A DNA stretch of 64,000 nt, from positions 2,480,001 through 2,544,000 of the forward strand of contig NC_082406.1 in NCBI RefSeq assembly GCF_004011695.2, written 5' to 3'. The notes below the pieces were generated by a model, which was not told where the DNA came from, ran no database searches, and was given only the letters and a program-made list of their open reading frames with translations. Positions 23,233-33,647 of this stretch are shown here, piece by piece (position 1 is the stretch's first letter; each line of letters opens with the position of its first letter). The translations under genes and the position numbers were made by a program. This stretch comes from Ascochyta rabiei. Its lineage: Eukaryota; Ascomycota; Dothideomycetes; Pleosporales; Didymellaceae.

Positions 23233-24378
23233 TTACTGCTTTCTCAGCTTGTTTAGTGCCGCCATGACGCCATCGCTGACATTATCTTCTATTTGCTTCC
23301 GCTTTGCAGGCCTGGACGTGGTAGGCTCGGGCGCTTGGCTGATCTCTTGCAGAGCTTCTTCATCATCCTCAAACTCATTCGAAACTTCAGCAGGACGGTA
23401 TTCAGACCGTCTGTCTGCATCTGTGTTGGCCTTTGAGGTTGCGGTAGCTTGCTGCATCGCAAGAGCTACCGGCACAGCATCCTCCAATCTCTGACGCGCC
23501 ATTGCTTGAACATGCGGCTCTCCTGATGTTTGGCTTTCGCCTTCAGCCATGGAGTTGTCTCTGGAAGTGTTTGCCTGGGTGTTCTCCAGAGCAAGACCTC
23601 GCCTTGCAGCTTTCCTGACCCTGAAGGGTTCTTTCACTGCGTTGCACCAGCGCTGGACTTTTTTGTCTCCCCAGCCTGCGATCAAGCCAATCTCTTCTGG
23701 CCCAGCATTGATGGCAGTCCGAATGCTCCCAAAGTTGGAGACCAGACCAACAGCATCCGTCTTGTTGATGCCACGCGGGACAGTGATGAACTCGACCATG
23801 TTCTCAGAGTAGGTGGACGACTGCTTGGCACGGATGCTCGTTGGGGCAGCGTGCTCGAAAGTCTTGAAGAGCTCCAGGTAGCGACCTGCCTCTTGCGCGC
23901 TCCAGCACAGCATGATTGTGACGTTGTTGACCAGCGACGTCTTGGACAGCTCTCGCAGCGAGTCTTCGTGGTTCTCGACATCGACCATGGTCAGCACGAT
24001 GCGCAGGTCGTACTGGCCCTTGAGATCGCGGATGCGGTTGTAGATGTACTCCGGGTGCAGGCGGTGGTACTTGAGCGACAGGAACAGCGCGCATGTTGTG
24101 GCACCCAGGACGTAATCGGCGGGGATGTCTGAGTATTCCCAGGCGGTCGACTTGACATTGTTTAAGATTGGGTTGCCCTTTTGGCGCGGCGAAACGAGGA
24201 TGGAGCTGGGGCCGGCGCGCGACGGCAAGGACTGGGGCTTGGGCTGCTGGACCTTGGGGGCGGTGGGCGGTGCGGTGGGCGGTGCGGTGGTAGGGGCCGC
24301 AGAGGGACGCGTTGCGTGCGCCGCTGGTGTGCTGGCAGTGCGGGCGGCATCGCCAGGGCGAGTGCTCTTGTCATCCAT
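23233..24378 (-). CDS. rad10: ERCC1/Rad10/Swi10 DNA repair endonuclease subunit
   Basis: Single exon, 381 residues. In this family the protein is the non-catalytic partner of XPF/Rad1: it binds DNA and positions the 5' incision in nucleotide excision repair and in single-strand annealing. The N-terminal 75 residues are Ala/Pro/Thr-rich, with a short PTAP repeat. The central domain starts near residue 85 with the NPIL/TAWEYSDIPADY segment typical of ERCC1 and continues through the YIYNRI and RIVLTMVD segments. A tandem helix-hairpin-helix follows around residues 225-275 (VSNFGSIRTAI and GWGDKKVQRW). The C-terminal 100 residues are a variable acidic tail. The ATG at 24378 fits the family better than frames extending to 24699. 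It is head-to-head with MED19. Confidence 0.92.
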   Translation of the reverse strand: MDDKSTRPGDAARTASTPAAHATRPSAAPTTAPPTAPPTAPKVQQPKPQSLPSRAGPSSILVSPRQKGNPILNNVKSTAWEYSDIPADYVLGATTCALFLSLKYHRLHPEYIYNRIRDLKGQYDLRIVLTMVDVENHEDSLRELSKTSLVNNVTIMLCWSAQEAGRYLELFKTFEHAAPTSIRAKQSSTYSENMVEFITVPRGINKTDAVGLVSNFGSIRTAINAGPEEIGLIAGWGDKKVQRWCNAVKEPFRVRKAARRGLALENTQANTSRDNSMAEGESQTSGEPHVQAMARQRLEDAVPVALAMQQATATSKANTDADRRSEYRPAEVSNEFEDDEEALQEISQAPEPTTSRPAKRKQIEDNVSDGVMAALNKLRKQ

Positions 24379-24858
24379 ACTGGCCGGGCGGCGCGGGCAT
24401 TGGGCGCGCACGCACGTTGGGGCCCAGGACTGGCGGAGCGCTGGCAATTGCTCAGTGTTTGAGCTTGAAACCGTCGTGCTGGTCCACGCCACGCCGCGGC
24501 GCCTCAGCGCTCCAGACGCCAAGGCACGTGACTCAGCTTGGAGCAGGGTCGATGGCGGACGGCTCCCTTCGCCCTGCACACCACGTCCAGGTGCCTTCAC
24601 CAGCCCAGCCCACGCCACCCCCTCGACCCGCCCGCGCCCTGCACGCCCTCCGACAAACTCAGCAGCCCCTCCGTCCGACGACACTCTTTGCATGCGCACC
24701 GTCTAGAGCGCCGCCCACCCTCACTTTCGCGGAGGATTCCGCGTGGAAGCGCCAAGGCCTCATTACGAGCAGCGCTCTCACCACACCACCACCCGCCGCA
24801 CGCCCGCCGCCGAGTCTCCACCGCCGCCGCCCTCCTGCCTCTTCGCCTCACGGTCTTC
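24379..24858. promoter_or_regulatory. Shared divergent promoter region, ERCC1 / MED19
   Basis: 480 bp separate the two start codons, so both promoters must lie here. The sequence is C-rich on the plus strand towards MED19, with CCACCACC and CCGCCGCCG runs typical of fungal 5' leaders. No clear TATA box is visible. Frames open through this region on both strands are not considered coding. Confidence 0.6.
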
Positions 24859-26055
24859 ATGTCGGATCACAACGCCAAACGCCAACGCTTGGACACTTCT
24901 GGAAGATACTCGCCGGCCTCCCCACCCTTTGACGTCGCTGCCAAGGCGAGCGGCCACACGACAAAGCCCAGCCAACCGCGCACGCCGACTTCACCTCCTT
25001 GCGCCTCGATGAATTCGCAGTTCAATGGCCGCTTTGCCGTGACTGCGACCTCGGCGTCTCCGGCCAAGACCCCGCCATCCTCTGCGACCATGGCCCAGTC
25101 GGCCTCGCAGCCGGCGACATCGGCCTCGATCCAACACCCCTTTCCCACGCCCGCGAGCACCACAGGCCATTCTTACTCCACCAACATGGATAGCGACGGC
25201 GATGCGGTGATGGGCGACGGCTCCGAACAGTCTGCACGAGGTCTGGGTCTGGGCATTCACACACACTCCAACCACAACCGGCAAGGGCAGGCCCTGTTCT
25301 CCGACAAGGGAGGCCTAAAGGCTGCGGAGGGAATTAGTGGAAGCCGGCTTTTTCTGAGCAGCGACGAGACCTACCAGCACTCGAGGCCGCATGGCTCGCA
25401 AAATCTTTTCCGGCTGTACGGCTTAGAAAGACTAGCTAAATCTGTGGCACGAGTGGACCCCCTGACGGGAGAGAAGATCAACAAACTGCGAAAGTCTTAC
25501 GAGGGCCACATCAAGACCCTGCAGATTGCCGGCAAGCCCAAAGCGGTCAAGATGGACGATGTCTTCAGCGGTCCCCTGGGCCTGCCAGACGAGCATTGGG
25601 ACGCAGTGAATACTGGAAAGGAGCCCTGGAGAAAGCTGAACACCGAGCAGACCGCTCTCGAGCCAGACTTCAGCAGTCTGCTCAACAGTGCTTTTGCCGG
25701 CATGGGCCCCGGTTCACTGCCGCCTTCGGACGCCTCAAAGTACAAGGCATACATTGGCACAGACGACGCCATCCGCGCAAAACCTGTCGCAGAGGCACCA
25801 CCACACAGGGGCGCGCCATTCCCCTCATCGGCGCCAACGCCGAGCAGCCACCCCCTGCCACGACGGCCTGAGAGATCAGGTTCCAAACGCCAATACAACG
25901 AAGACTCATACCAGGGCTACAGCGAAGGCTATGGAGATGACTTTGCAGCAGACTCCACAGGCGGCGAGGACAACGCACGGGGGAACTTCAAGAGGCGAAA
26001 GACACAATTTGAGAGAGCCGCGCACTCGGTCGAGGTGGGCGGCGCGCGACGATGA
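24859..26055 (+). CDS. MED19: Mediator complex subunit 19 (Rox3 family)
   Basis: Single exon, 398 residues, starting MSDHNAKRQRLD. MED19/Rox3 belongs to the head module of Mediator and links activators to RNA polymerase II in the nucleus. The family core is at about residues 165-230: the LFRLYGLERLAKSVARVDP segment, the GEKINKLRKSYEGHIK helix, and a conserved hydrophobic helix with GLPDEHW. The N-terminal 150 residues (Ser/Thr/Pro-rich) and the C-terminal tail (ending in a KRRK basic patch and acidic/Gly-rich segments) are low complexity, as usual in fungal MED19. An in-frame extension to 24538 lies in the promoter and is rejected because its composition is that of leader DNA. Divergent from ERCC1. 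Confidence 0.9.
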   Translation: MSDHNAKRQRLDTSGRYSPASPPFDVAAKASGHTTKPSQPRTPTSPPCASMNSQFNGRFAVTATSASPAKTPPSSATMAQSASQPATSASIQHPFPTPASTTGHSYSTNMDSDGDAVMGDGSEQSARGLGLGIHTHSNHNRQGQALFSDKGGLKAAEGISGSRLFLSSDETYQHSRPHGSQNLFRLYGLERLAKSVARVDPLTGEKINKLRKSYEGHIKTLQIAGKPKAVKMDDVFSGPLGLPDEHWDAVNTGKEPWRKLNTEQTALEPDFSSLLNSAFAGMGPGSLPPSDASKYKAYIGTDDAIRAKPVAEAPPHRGAPFPSSAPTPSSHPLPRRPERSGSKRQYNEDSYQGYSEGYGDDFAADSTGGEDNARGNFKRRKTQFERAAHSVEVGGARR

Positions 26056-26634
26056 CACCAACATTCCACCTGATCTTTTTCGCACATTCCACATCATAGA
26101 CCATTGGGCTTGGATCTTTCTCAGCAGGCGTACCTCGGGCGCCCTTTCCATTTTACCTTTCATGTTCACAAGAAAAATGGGTCACGAGAACAGACCTTAC
26201 GCTGAGCGAGCAGCCAGAACCGCCACCACCATCAGAACAGTCCGCCAAACGGCCGATAGGAGACGACCACGCCCACGCACCATACCCTTCAACTTCTTTT
26301 CAATTTTTAATGCGCAGCGATGCAGGTATGAATCATTCCTACAACACATATGGGGTAAAATTCGGCGCAAGAAGGCAAGAGTTCTGTCGCGATTATTGTC
26401 TTTTGCTTTTTTCTTTTGCCCGCGCTCTTTGGTTCTCCAAGCTGCTACGAGACGAGTCGGTGCTTCTGTGCATAGTCGGGTCTTAACGTCCCTCATGATA
26501 CCCGTGGATCGTTCAATACGAGCCCAGAGATAAAAATGAATCCAAATGTCAATCATCCACGCACTGCGCTCAAATGACTTGATATACTACCTATTATACA
26601 AGATATTAGAGGATACACACATTTCACAAAGCGC
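26056..26634. other. Convergent 3' region between MED19 and ProRS
   Basis: 579 bp between two stop codons on opposite strands. It should hold both 3' UTRs. There is a T-rich stretch at about 26395-26425 and an AT-rich stretch at about 26576-26620. No gene is seen. Confidence 0.6.
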
Positions 26635-28381
26635 CTACAACCGCTCCAGCAAGCTCTCGACTTCGCTCTTCAACTCACCGAGACCAACATCCTTCTTCAC
26701 CCCCAACCGGCGACACTGCACTTCCACCTCCCCTCTATCCTTCCACCCACGGCCCATAACAAGCACAACCGGATACCCAATGAGATCCGCATCCTTCATC
26801 TTCCACCCGAGCCCCTTGCCCACGCGATCATCAAGCACAACATCAACGCCCCCACCCCCACCAACAGCATCATACAGCGCCGTCGCCGCCTCATCGGGAA
26901 CCTGCGGGGTCGGCAGAACCGCAACCTCGAACGGCGCCACGGCGCGCGGCCACTGCAGACCGCGCGCGTCGGACAGCAGCGCGGCAATGGCGCCGATGAG
27001 GCGTGAGACGCCGATCCCGTGGCAGCCCATCTGCATGGGCGACCACATCGTCGCTGCGTCGGGCCCCGCAATGTATGCGTGTAGCGGCTCCGAGTACCGC
27101 GTCCCCAGGTGGAAGGTGTGGCCTACTTCGATGGCTTTTTGGACGTGTAGATGCCCTGCGGCGCAGTGGGGACAGCTGTCCCCTTCGCGTGTGATGGTTA
27201 GGTCTGTGGCTGTAGAGGACGGGGAGAGAGATTTGTCGGTGATGGCAGTTGTTGACGTTGTTTGTGGGAGGAGGGTGGTTAGGGTGCTGGATTCGATGCC
27301 CGTATCGAGTTCAATGGGGGAGGGCACGGCTTTCTTCAGGGCGTGCAGGTTGGTGTAGGTCGATATTTGGTCCCAGGTTGGTGAGGCGTCTGCGGCGAGG
27401 TCCGAGGGTCGGGGTACGTGGATTTCGATCTTGGTCTTGCGGTCCATGCTGATACCGGTGAATGTGAGGGGTTTGGCGTCTGCTGGTGCTGCGGAGGGGG
27501 TCTTCTTCTCCACCAGCTCTTCATTTGCGACGTACTCGCAGGAGTCGCACGACCAGACATTGTCCTCGCCCTTTGGTGAGACGAAGTGATACTCGTGGCT
27601 GAGCTTGCCGCCCATGTTGCCGGAGTCAGCGTCTGCTACAAGATAGGGAAGTTTGAGCTCGTCGAAGAGATTCTTGTAAGCTTCACGGACAGACTTGTAT
27701 GTTTCCAGTCCGGCTTCAACTGTAGAATCGAATGTGTAGAGGTCTTTCATCATGAACTCTTTCGCGCGAAGAAGTCCTTGTCTGGGCCGTCGCTCGTCAC
27801 GGTATTTTCGACCCGTTTGGTAGAGTCGGAGAGGCAGGTCTTTGTAGGAATGGACCATGGAGGCTACCAGTGCGGTGATTTCCTCTTCATGGGTGGGTGA
27901 CAACAAGAATCCAGAGTCTTTGCGGTCTTTGAGTCGCAGGAGTTCTGAGTTCGAGGAGTAGCGTCCCGATTGCTTCCACAGCTCTTCTGTGGTGATGGAT
28001 GAGAGGGATGTTTTCGAGGCGCCAATTGACTCCATGTGCTTGTCGATAAGAGCTTCCAGCTTGTTCTGCACACGCAGCCCTAGTGGGAGAAGATGGAACA
28101 CTCCGGAGTGAGCTTGTCGAAGATAGCCGCCGCGTACTAGGAGTGCATGTGATTCATCTTGCTCCCCGTCTTGTGGTGAGAGTCCTCCAGTTGGGGTCCA
28201 GAACTTTGATAATCGATTTCTCCTGTCCGTCTGGATGGATTCAGCTTAGTCACTGGCTGTGGGCAATCCTGTAGACGCAACGTCTGAAGCTTACCGAAAT
28301 GCATCTTGTGCCTCCACTGCCCCATGTGGATAGACTTAGCGCATGCGCTCGAGGTGCAGCTCTCCATGTGTGCAGCACCAT
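26635..28381 (-). CDS. Mitochondrial prolyl-tRNA synthetase (bacterial-type class II)
   Basis: Exon 28381-28295 (29 codons), a 64-bp intron (donor GTAAGC, acceptor TCCAG ending at 28231) and exon 28230-26635 give 560 residues. It charges tRNA-Pro in mitochondria. The first exon begins MVLHTWRAAPRAHALSLS and has many Arg and no acidic residue, as a matrix-targeting presequence should. The catalytic core has the SxxLVRGGYLRQAHSG and LLPLGLRV segments (motif 1 region), SPTHEEE, motif 2 (YQTGRKYRDERRPRQGLLR) and motif 3 (GCHGIGVSRLIGAIA). An anticodon-binding domain follows at about residues 440-560. The short first exon was placed because the main frame has no ATG before motif 1. It shares a promoter region with uL10m. 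Confidence 0.92.
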
Positions 28382-28672
28382 TGGCGCTCAGGCAAACAAC
28401 GAAATGACCCAAGAACGGTACTTGGACACTACGAACAGAAGATGGAACGGAAAGGAATTGTGACCACCGACATGGAGGATGTAGTCGATGGAGCATATCG
28501 GGAGAGCTGCCGGCGACACGAGAGGTGGCACGGACCACCGAGATTCTCGAGCTCCGATTGAAAGATTTACAGCGCGTCCATCGTTCGAAGGCGGCGCAAC
28601 CACACATCACGTAAGCTTGCACGCCTGCATTGGCATGCCCTCGTCTCGAGAAATGCTAATGCATGCAACAGT
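28382..28672. promoter_or_regulatory. Shared divergent promoter region, mitochondrial ProRS / uL10m
   Basis: 291 bp separate the start codons of two nuclear genes for mitochondrial translation. No TATA box is obvious. The spacing suits a bidirectional promoter, but I found no motif that proves co-regulation. Confidence 0.55.
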
Positions 28673-29710
28673 ATGCCACCGAGGATACACATCAGGCCGC
28701 GGGCCCTTCGCCTCCGCACCCCGTGCTCCACCACGCCCGTCTCCCGAGTCGCAGTCGCCAGCTATGCATCGATAGGACCCGTCCAGCCGACTCCTGCGCC
28801 GGCATTCGAACGAGGCGCTCGGCCAGCTGCCCCCATTGTCCTCTACCCTCCCACACAACCCCCCTCCCACAAGCGCCCCGAGGAGCGCAAGACGCAACTC
28901 CACAGGCAATACCAGTCGCTCCTGAAGTCGTCGCCCCTCCTCCTGATCTTCCAGCACAACAACGTCAAGGCTGTAGAGTGGATGGGCATAAGAAGGGAGC
29001 TTGCAGTTGCCCTCCGCAAGATCGACGCCGAGCGTGTGGCGGCCGGGCAGGAGCCAATTGCCGACCAGGTCAAGATCCAAGTGATCCAGACCAACATCTT
29101 CGCCAGCGCGCTCAAAGTCGTCGAATTCTTCAACCCCACCGAACTTCCCACCGACGACCCCACCGACCCCCGTACACCCACAAGCGCACGCGTGCCCCTC
29201 ACAGGCAACAACGTGGATGACGAGCGCTTCACACACGGCCTGTCGAGGCACGCCTATGAAGTTGCGAACAACAGGAAGCTCAAGCACGATCTTGAGCCCC
29301 TTATGTCCGGACCCCTTGCCGTCGTTGCATTCCCCTCCGTATCGCCCCAGCACCTCAAGACAGTGCTCTCCATCCTCTCGCCCTCGGCGCCCGACTTCCC
29401 TGCGCCTAAGCGCAAGGCGAACCCAGACTACTACGAACCTGCTGTACAGACTGGCTTGCAGAAGCTGATGCTCTTGGGCGCAAGAGTCGAGGGCAAGGTC
29501 TTCGATGTTGAGGGCACAAAGTGGGTGGGTGGCATCCCAGGCGGTATCGACGGCCTGCGCGCATCGCTGGTGCAGATGCTGCAGGGCATTGGTGGCAGTC
29601 TCACAAACGCGCTCGAGGGCGCAAGTAGGAGCCTGTACTTCACTGTGGAGAGCAGACGAATGGACATGGAAGAGCAGGAGAAGCCCAAGGAAGAGGAGAA
29701 GAAGGAATAG
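28673..29710 (+). CDS. Mitochondrial large-subunit ribosomal protein uL10m
   Basis: Single exon, 345 residues. The family is the mitochondrial counterpart of bacterial L10, the base of the L7/L12 stalk. The N-terminus (MPPRIHIRPRALRLR) is Arg-rich without acidic residues, a probable matrix presequence of about 30 residues. The L10-like fold starts near residue 65 (RKTQLHRQYQSLLKSSPLLLIFQHNN), continues through the VEWMGIRRELAVALRK helix, and includes GPLAVVAFP and the later LLGARVEGKVF and GIPGGIDGLRASLVQMLQ segments. The C-terminal tail is Glu/Lys-rich. An antisense frame of 408 codons (28607-29833) is an artefact of this gene's codon composition. It lies head-to-head with mitochondrial ProRS. 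Confidence 0.87.
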   Translation: MPPRIHIRPRALRLRTPCSTTPVSRVAVASYASIGPVQPTPAPAFERGARPAAPIVLYPPTQPPSHKRPEERKTQLHRQYQSLLKSSPLLLIFQHNNVKAVEWMGIRRELAVALRKIDAERVAAGQEPIADQVKIQVIQTNIFASALKVVEFFNPTELPTDDPTDPRTPTSARVPLTGNNVDDERFTHGLSRHAYEVANNRKLKHDLEPLMSGPLAVVAFPSVSPQHLKTVLSILSPSAPDFPAPKRKANPDYYEPAVQTGLQKLMLLGARVEGKVFDVEGTKWVGGIPGGIDGLRASLVQMLQGIGGSLTNALEGASRSLYFTVESRRMDMEEQEKPKEEEKKE

Positions 29711-30752
29711 ACGGCTGAGGGAAGAGCGAATAGGAGCTGTTGTACTTGGCGAACTTGCATGTATCAACACTGTACATTTTTTTGAATGGACTTTATCATC
29801 CCAACAGTAATGTCTCATCCGCCCTGTGGACAAGCTGATTTACCTCGATTCCGTTCTATGGATTGATGTTATGGAAGAATTACAAATGCTCTTGCGATGC
29901 AGTCAAACCTGGACAGACCAACATTTCAGAATCTCATCCATAGGCTCAGTGACGCCATGCTACTCTAACTTTTGCTTCTCCTTTGACTAACGGCCTATCA
30001 CACGGATTCCACTCTACAGGCACCGCAGCGTATATGACCACATGAATGACATGTTCGCGCATCGCAGCTGATGAATGTTGGTTGTAATTCGTCAGAAAAA
30101 ACGTTGATTGTTGATCCGCAGCCCAAACAGGCTTTTAGACTGGCGCCTGGATGCGGTACGGCTTGTGAGTATCTATGTTAGAGTCTTAATGGAGATCTTG
30201 AGAAGGCAGTGTCTGCTGGGTTGTTGAACCGACGTTGTTGCCTTGTATGGAGAGCTATGCTAGCGCCCAATGATGGGAGAAGAGAGGCACTTTGGAGCGA
30301 AAAGTGTTGGTTGCGGAGACTGGGTTGGCACTGTCCAGTGAGTTTCTTTCTGAAAAGAGATAGTTGGATTCTATGTGAGTGTTGCTTAGGTTTTACGTAG
30401 CTATCTGGGACACTCAAACCGGAGATCTGCTAAGACGGGTATTCAAGGATGAGTGACACAGGGTATGCCTCATGCAACGTGTAAACATAAGATGTACAAA
30501 CTTGTACAAAGAAGTATGTTGTTTATGTTATGTAGGCCCTTGTACCATTATGGTCGTGCTAATCAGATCGTTTAGTCGGCCTGTGCCCGTAACGCCGTGC
30601 CATATTCAGGAGGGAAGGGTATATTGCAAGCCCAAGATGAAGAGTGAGAACCGTGAACGCCATCTTATACCGCCAAACCATGGACCCAGAGTCTACGCCT
30701 GCCATATCTATCAGAGACAGTGTGCTGATATAGAGAAGTCGACAAGCCGGCT
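29711..30752. other. 1.0-kb convergent intergenic region
   Basis: Between the stop of uL10m and the stop of the small gene at 30753. Expected to hold both 3' UTRs. Short frames on both strands (under 110 codons) have no recognisable features. The boundary between the housekeeping block and the accessory region lies here. Confidence 0.5.
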
Positions 30753-31130
30753 TCAATGTTTGCGCCGGATCAAGTCTGCCATGAGCATGTCCTTGATCTG
30801 AGCAGCTGAGAATGTTGGCGGATAAACAGGAACTAAGACAGCAGCAACCGTGTCAGGAGCCATAGCCTCCAGGGAGGTCATGATGGGGCTGTAGTTGACT
30901 TGCATCTGCAGATTGTACTTCTGGACCTCGCCGTTTTTGGCAGTGGTAAGCTATAGTAGTGGTTAGCAAAAGCGCAAAGACCAATACCAGACTAGCAAAC
31001 TTACACCCTGGTTGTCCAGTCGGAAGTTCTTGAAGTCGTTGTGAACTGTGCCTCTCCCGAAACCGCCCTCCAACTTGGAGTCTGGAATCTTGTCGATGAA
31101 TTGGCGCATGGCTTTACCCTTCTTGCTCAT
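30753..31130 (-). CDS. Small conserved protein of unknown function, module copy 1 (intact)
   Basis: Exon 31130-31005 (42 codons), a 54-bp intron (donor GTAAGT, branch CTAAC, acceptor TATAG ending at 30951) and exon 30950-30753 give 107 residues. I do not recognise the family. The N-terminus is basic (MSKKGKAMRQ), followed by an IDKIPDSKLEG segment, an NFRLDNQ motif, an alternating QxQVNY strand-like stretch and a C-terminal helix (SAAQIKDMLMADL). There is no signal peptide or membrane segment. A clear paralogue sits in inverted orientation at 37559-37909. This copy faces away from an APH-like kinase (31607) across 476 bp, the same layout as the second copy. The intact frame and canonical intron suggest it is still a functional gene. 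Confidence 0.72.
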
Positions 31131-31606
31131 GGTGGTGTACTGGGATGTTGGAAAAAGCTCCAAGTTTGAGGCTGCGGTGTTGTAAGGGTTAAGAGGAGGC
31201 CGAACCAGGTTAAAAGAAAGGCTTGATCAGCACAAGGTCTACAGATGAGGTGAAGGGCCTTCCACTGCTCCCCTCATACAAACGGACCTGTCTACTAGTA
31301 GAACTAGAACTGCGGTGAGATTTCATGTTTCTCTCACCTACGCATTTGGATTTCTTCACCATTGCTTTACTTTTTCACTGGCTTACGACTTTGGAAAGGG
31401 GTCTCTGCAATTGAGGTTAATATAAACGACTTGAGAATCGGTTGCAGAGCAAACACTCGTGTTTGTCATCCACTAAGAAAACTGAACCGCCCTGGTCGTA
31501 CATAAGGTCGCGTGCCCTCCTCCTTTCACCTGTAACAACAAAGCTCCAATACGCTCCAATTTCCTACCTCTCGAAAGTCCACAAACCGCCTTCAACTGAG
31601 TCGACT
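31131..31606. promoter_or_regulatory. Divergent intergenic region of module copy 1
   Basis: 476 bp between the start codon of the small unknown gene (minus) and the original start of the APH-like pseudogene (plus). It should contain both promoters. No clear TATA box or long palindrome is seen. Confidence 0.4.
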
Positions 31607-32907
31607 ATGTCCTCTATACCCTTTCGCAGTGTACAGCAACCGGGCCTCAAGTGGACTACAACACTTTGAGGCAACGTTCCCGAATGGATTGCGGAGCCAT
31701 CTGTCGATACTATACAGAAGCTTGTTGTACAACACCTCGGCCTTGACAATAAACCTGAAATCTCGCTCTTCGCACAAGGTGCACTCAACAAGCTATATGC
31801 TTTTGACTGTCACAAAGGAAGCTTCCTCATGCGTGTCATGCTTCCTGCTACGCCAGGTGTCAAGACCGAAAGTGAGGCTGCAACCCTCGCTTTTATTTAC
31901 GAGAAGACGTCAATTCCAATACCACAGGTCTTCGCCCACAATTCGAATCCACAGAATGAGCTAGGTTCTGAGTGGATCATCATGCAGCGTATCCATTCGC
32001 AACCACTGCACCAGATTTGGCACGAGATGTCGTCGCTTAAAAAGCAACTCATAGTACAGAAACTTGCTACTTTTTGGGTGGAGCTATTCAATCTTCCTTT
32101 ATCCGGTATCGGCAGCATTTGCTCTACTATCTCCCACACTAAGAGTGATGGTGATCTTACTGGTCACAGCTACACGGTTGGAGAGACTGTTTTGCCACGC
32201 TTCTCCATTGGCGATGATGTTAAGCTGGATATCGATCGAGGCCCCTACAACAGCAGTCGGAACTACCTCAACGCATACCTTGACATGCTCCTACATGACG
32301 CCACTACACTTCTCGCATAAGACGACGAAGATGATGTTGAGCACGGAGAAGATATGGAAGAAATCTACGAAGGACTTAGGACCGTCATTCCTCTCTATTT
32401 TCCCCATACGTCCCATCGAGAGTGCACACTACTGTACCGCCGCGATATCAGCGTTTCCAACATTCTTGTTGACTCCAAAGACAACCTTGTTAGCATGGTG
32501 GATTGGGAGTGCGTTGCAGCTGTTCCTGTGTGGCAAGGCTGCGGTCTCCCGCAACTTCTGCATGGGCGCCCGTACACCTTCACGCAGATGCCACCAGCAC
32601 CTACCGATGACTTCGACGTTGAGGACCACAAGTACTACAAAAAAACCTGATGAGTTACGAACTTGCTCAGCTACGTGCCTTCTTCCTGGAAGAGATGCAG
32701 CGAATTTCTCCAGACTGGATGGAGGTGTTTCGCCGTGAGCGTCTTCGATACGATATCCTCCTCGCAGTCGAAAAGAGTGGCAACGATGGAACTGTCAAGT
32801 GGGTGAAGGCTTGGCTGAAGGCATTAATGCAAGGAGCAGAGCTTGAGACAAGCTTGAAAGACGGATGCCGCAGTGCATATGCCCGGCAGAACGCGAAGTG
32901 GATCTAG
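31607..32907 (+). pseudogene. APH-like kinase pseudogene, module copy 1
   Basis: A fungal aminoglycoside-phosphotransferase-fold (protein-kinase-like) gene with three breaks. From the ATG at 31607 the frame stops at TGA 31667-31669 (codon 21), continues in the same frame to TAA 32318-32320, and after the seven-A run at 32639-32645 the homology continues in another frame, to 32907. Family features remain: an LFAQGALNKLYAF glycine-loop region, ELGSEWIIM, a catalytic loop reading YRRDISVSNILV (usual HxD changed to RRD), the metal-binding segment MVDWE, and a C-terminal LRAFFLEEMQR helix. Its paralogue lies inverted at 35750-37157. The stops fit C-to-T/G-to-A change, but homopolymer sequencing error could explain the frameshift. 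An intact role is unlikely. Confidence 0.8.
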
Positions 32908-33647
32908 GAGTAGACTGACATATGAAATCGAACATTCAGATAGCAAGCAGAAGCTCTAGAAACATAAGCGCAATTTAATTCAATCCAATACTCTCGCTGG
33001 ATGATCTGCCGAAATAGAATTTGTCGTCACGCGCAGCACCAGAGCTTCTGCTTCAAAGTACAATGCGGCTCAATCTGACAGTGGCAGTGCATGCACGCCA
33101 ACGTATCCAGCATTCAAACTCCCCAACCACACAGGCACAGCGAGCCTCGTGGCCAGACCCAAGCACCTGGTCGAACCATCTCAAAAACTCCAAGATGTAA
33201 GATGCTTGGTCGCAAAGCTTGGCTGTGGGGTCCAGGGTAGGCTGTGCGGGATTCGGGTGTCCATATTCGCAGCATAGTCTTTCCTGTACACGGTCATTCG
33301 CTCGTTGCCTGCGGACTTCATAGTCATGTCACAAGGCTGGAGAACTACTGTTAACTGCGTGTTTCAGGCGCTTGGGTCTTTGGGGGCGAGAATCTGTCAG
33401 ACGGGGCTCTGGGCTGCCGATTGCGAAAGGTAGTACGATTAAAACAACGAAAATTGCATATTGAGAAGAAACTGTTATAGAATTGGTAATGGATCGAAGT
33501 TGCTCGGCTTGCTCGGCTATGTGCGCGTACAAGGCAGGCGCGGTAATGGGTATAGCGGTGAAGTAAACATGAAATCAAGGATGCGAAAAAGCAACCAATG
33601 CAGCCCAGCCCGGAACCCCGCTACATATTGCTGCCGTTGATGTCCCC
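32908..33647. other. 740-bp intergenic region
   Basis: Between the kinase pseudogene and the membrane protein gene (3' ends facing). No coding frame or repeat is supported; it presumably holds the 3' UTR of the membrane protein gene. Confidence 0.5.

Noticed and set aside
24379..24699. N-terminal extension of ERCC1 upstream of 24378
   Set aside because: The added residues are unlike any ERCC1 and read through the divergent promoter; a good ATG sits at 24378.
24538..24858. N-terminal extension of MED19
   Set aside because: Composition is that of a C-rich leader; MSDHNAKRQRLD at 24859 is the family-like start.
28607..29833. 408-codon minus-strand frame
   Set aside because: It is fully antisense to uL10m, whose product is recognisable; the frame is open because of that gene's codon composition.
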